The notes under the pieces are model-generated. The model did no database searches. It saw only the letters and a program-made list of their open reading frames with translations, and was not told the DNA's origin. The translations under genes and the position numbers were made by a program. Source: an uncultured Lachnospiraceae bacterium (GTDB lineage Bacteria > Bacillota_A > Clostridia > Lachnospirales > Lachnospiraceae). From it: DNA of 16,039 bases. This document shows, piece after piece, positions 14,460 through 16,039 of this stretch (position 1 is its first letter; every line of letters starts with the position of its first letter). The stretch lies in contig CAJUDN010000030.1 of NCBI GenBank assembly GCA_910585355.1, positions 1-16,039 of the forward strand, given 5' to 3'.

Positions 14460-15932
14460 TTATTTTTTATCGCCCTGAACCGGCTCGCAGGTCAGGTCGA
14501 TACCAAGCTTTTTAAAAATTTTTGTGTCCACATCTGATAAGAGGACGGAGGTGTGAAGCTGGCAGCCGCGGAGCCTTGGAAGCTGCTCTAAAGCTTTCTG
14601 GGCGTTTTCATCGGTAGCCGCGCAGGTTGATAGGGCGATGAGAACCTCGTCTGTATGAAGCCTGGGGTTGATACTTCCCAGGTATTTTACCTTTAATTCC
14701 TGGATGGGAGCGATGGATTCCGGAGAGATCAGGTCCAGACCGTGGTCAATGCCGCCCAATTCTTTTACTGCGTTTAAAAGAACAGCGGCGGAAGCGCCTA
14801 AGAGCTCTTTTGTTTTTCCCAGGACGATTTTTCCGTCAGGAAGCTCTAAAGCGGCAGCCGGAGCCAGAATGGACGCCGCCAGAGAGAGGGCGGCGGGAAC
14901 CACGGCGCGGTTTTCGGGAGAAATTTTTGCCTGCTTCATAATCAACTCAATTTTATAGGCCTCGCCGCTGGCGGATTCGTCCTTTATTAACTTTCCAAGG
15001 GCCTGATAGTAACGGCGGATAATTTCCTGGCGGGATGCTTCGCGGCAGACTTCATCGTCCACAATGCAGAAGCCCGCCATGTTGACGCCCATGTCAGTAG
15101 GAGATTTATAAGGGCACTCCCCGAAAATTCCCTCGAAAATTGCGCTTAAAACCGGAAAGATTTCCACATCACGGTTGTAATTTACGGCAGTTTCTCCATA
15201 GGACTCCAGATGGAAGGGGTCAATCATGTTTACATCGTTTAGATCGGCGGTAGCAGCTTCATAGGCAAGATTTACCGGATGTTTTAAGGGCAGGTTCCAA
15301 ACGGGGAAGGTCTCGAATTTTGCGTATCCGGCCTTGATTCCCCTTTTGTTTTCATGATAAAGCTGGGAAAGGCAGGTGGCCATTTTCCCGCTTCCGGGCC
15401 CGGGGGCCGTGACCACAACCAAAGGTCTTGAAGTTTCGATATAATCATTTTTTCCGTATCCTTCATCACTTACAATGTAAGGGATATTGCTGGGATAGCC
15501 GTTTATGGTATAATGGCGGTAAACCCTGATCCCCATTTTTTCCAGCTTATTTTTAAACTGGACGATGGGGGGAATTTCAGAATAGTGGGTGATGACCACG
15601 CTGCCTACATAAAGGCTCCGGTCTGTGAAAACGCGGATCAGGCGGAGCACGTCCAGATCATAGGTAATTCCCAGATCATATCGGATTTTGTTTTTTGTGA
15701 TGTCTGCGGCATTGATGACGATGATGATTTCCGCCTGATCGGCAAGCTGCATCAGCATGCGGAGTTTGCTGTCCGGTTCAAAGCCCGGAAGGACTCTGGA
15801 GGCATGATAGTCGTCAAAGAGCTTGCCGCCGAATTCAAGATACAGTTTATCACCGAACTGGCCGATACGTTCACGGATGTGATCGGACTGCATGGCCAGG
15901 TATCTGGCATTATCGAACCCCTGTTTTTGCAT
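14460..15932 (-). CDS. DUF1846 domain-containing protein
   Basis: Full-length member of the DUF1846 family, a cytoplasmic protein of about 500 residues found in Firmicutes and some other bacteria; biochemical role not established. Recognisable segments are GFDNARYLAMQSDHIRERI at the N-terminus, LYLEFGGKLFDDYHASRVLP, then VVVTAPGPGSGKMATCLSQL (a P-loop-like Gly-Ser-Gly-Lys stretch), and KFETFPVWNLPLKHPVNLAY followed by EAATADLNDVNMIDPFHLE. The ATG at 15932 gives the family's usual start MQKQGFDN and follows GGAGG by about 11 bases. An earlier ATG at 15953 would include that ribosome binding site in the coding sequence and has none of its own. It is the first gene of a unit with the M20 peptidase, which hints at a joint metabolic role. 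Confidence 0.92.
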   Translation of the reverse strand: MQKQGFDNARYLAMQSDHIRERIGQFGDKLYLEFGGKLFDDYHASRVLPGFEPDSKLRMLMQLADQAEIIIVINAADITKNKIRYDLGITYDLDVLRLIRVFTDRSLYVGSVVITHYSEIPPIVQFKNKLEKMGIRVYRHYTINGYPSNIPYIVSDEGYGKNDYIETSRPLVVVTAPGPGSGKMATCLSQLYHENKRGIKAGYAKFETFPVWNLPLKHPVNLAYEAATADLNDVNMIDPFHLESYGETAVNYNRDVEIFPVLSAIFEGIFGECPYKSPTDMGVNMAGFCIVDDEVCREASRQEIIRRYYQALGKLIKDESASGEAYKIELIMKQAKISPENRAVVPAALSLAASILAPAAALELPDGKIVLGKTKELLGASAAVLLNAVKELGGIDHGLDLISPESIAPIQELKVKYLGSINPRLHTDEVLIALSTCAATDENAQKALEQLPRLRGCQLHTSVLLSDVDTKIFKKLGIDLTCEPVQGDKK

Positions 15933-15968
15933 GATTGCATGTTCCTCCTGCATATTTTTCGCATATAT

Positions 15969-15997
15969 TTCTATTATCTTACAAAAATTTACATTTG
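15969..15997 (-). promoter_or_regulatory. Weak promoter candidate for the DUF1846-M20 unit
   Basis: On the - strand TGTTCA, 17 bases, then GATAAT preceded by TGTAA, in a very AT-rich region. The match to consensus is poor in the -35 box. Positions are approximate. Confidence 0.3.
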
Positions 15998-16039
15998 AAC
16001 AGTAGTTTTTTAAATTTTTTTCTTTTCATAATGGCTATA

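Noticed and set aside
15513..15998. 161-codon + strand ORF
   Set aside because: Shadow of the well-supported DUF1846 gene on the other strand.

Overview
The window looks like a chromosome segment from an anaerobic, gut-type member of the Firmicutes, most likely Lachnospiraceae (Clostridium cluster XIVa). This is an inference from strong GGAGG-type ribosome binding sites, the families present (SbcCD, a DUF1846 protein, an AzgA-type purine permease, a Cys-rich KTR protein), and a GC-rich backbone interrupted by AT-rich foreign DNA. No species can be named from the sequence alone.

Region 1 (1 to about 2,890) is AT-rich and mobile. It holds the 3' part of a D12-class DNA adenine methylase ending at a strong hairpin terminator, then a degenerate ~19-bp tandem repeat. 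A well-formed promoter follows, serving a 61-codon ORF and a large serine recombinase. The recombinase reading frame breaks at a run of seven A. Its C-terminal part continues in the +1 frame and ends in a winged-helix domain. A 42-bp near-palindrome lies just downstream. The base composition changes to the GC-rich backbone inside the 5' end of the next gene, so an integrated element probably ends there.

Region 2 (2,840-8,902, + strand) is backbone: a low-molecular-weight protein tyrosine phosphatase, then sbcD and an unusually long sbcC. SbcD and SbcC form the Mre11/Rad50-like nuclease-ATPase complex that opens hairpins and processes blocked DNA ends.

Region 3 (about 8,903-11,360, mostly - strand) is a lower-GC cassette: a MarR repressor gene, a MATE drug/Na+ antiporter gene overlapping it, and a small Cys-rich KTR protein gene whose 3' end has decayed. 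The MarR gene has a clear sigma-A promoter with an 8-bp inverted repeat around the -10 box. The order resembles mepR-mepA type efflux units. A short + strand fragment resembling a serine recombinase C-terminus lies at the far edge, so the cassette may be the remains of a second mobile element.

Region 4 (about 11,317-16,039, - strand) is backbone again: an AzgA/PbuG-type purine permease with a downstream terminator, a 410-bp gene-free stretch rich in hairpins, and a two-gene unit of a DUF1846 protein followed by an M20 metallopeptidase. No complete insertion sequence, tRNA, rRNA, CRISPR array or recognisable riboswitch was seen.
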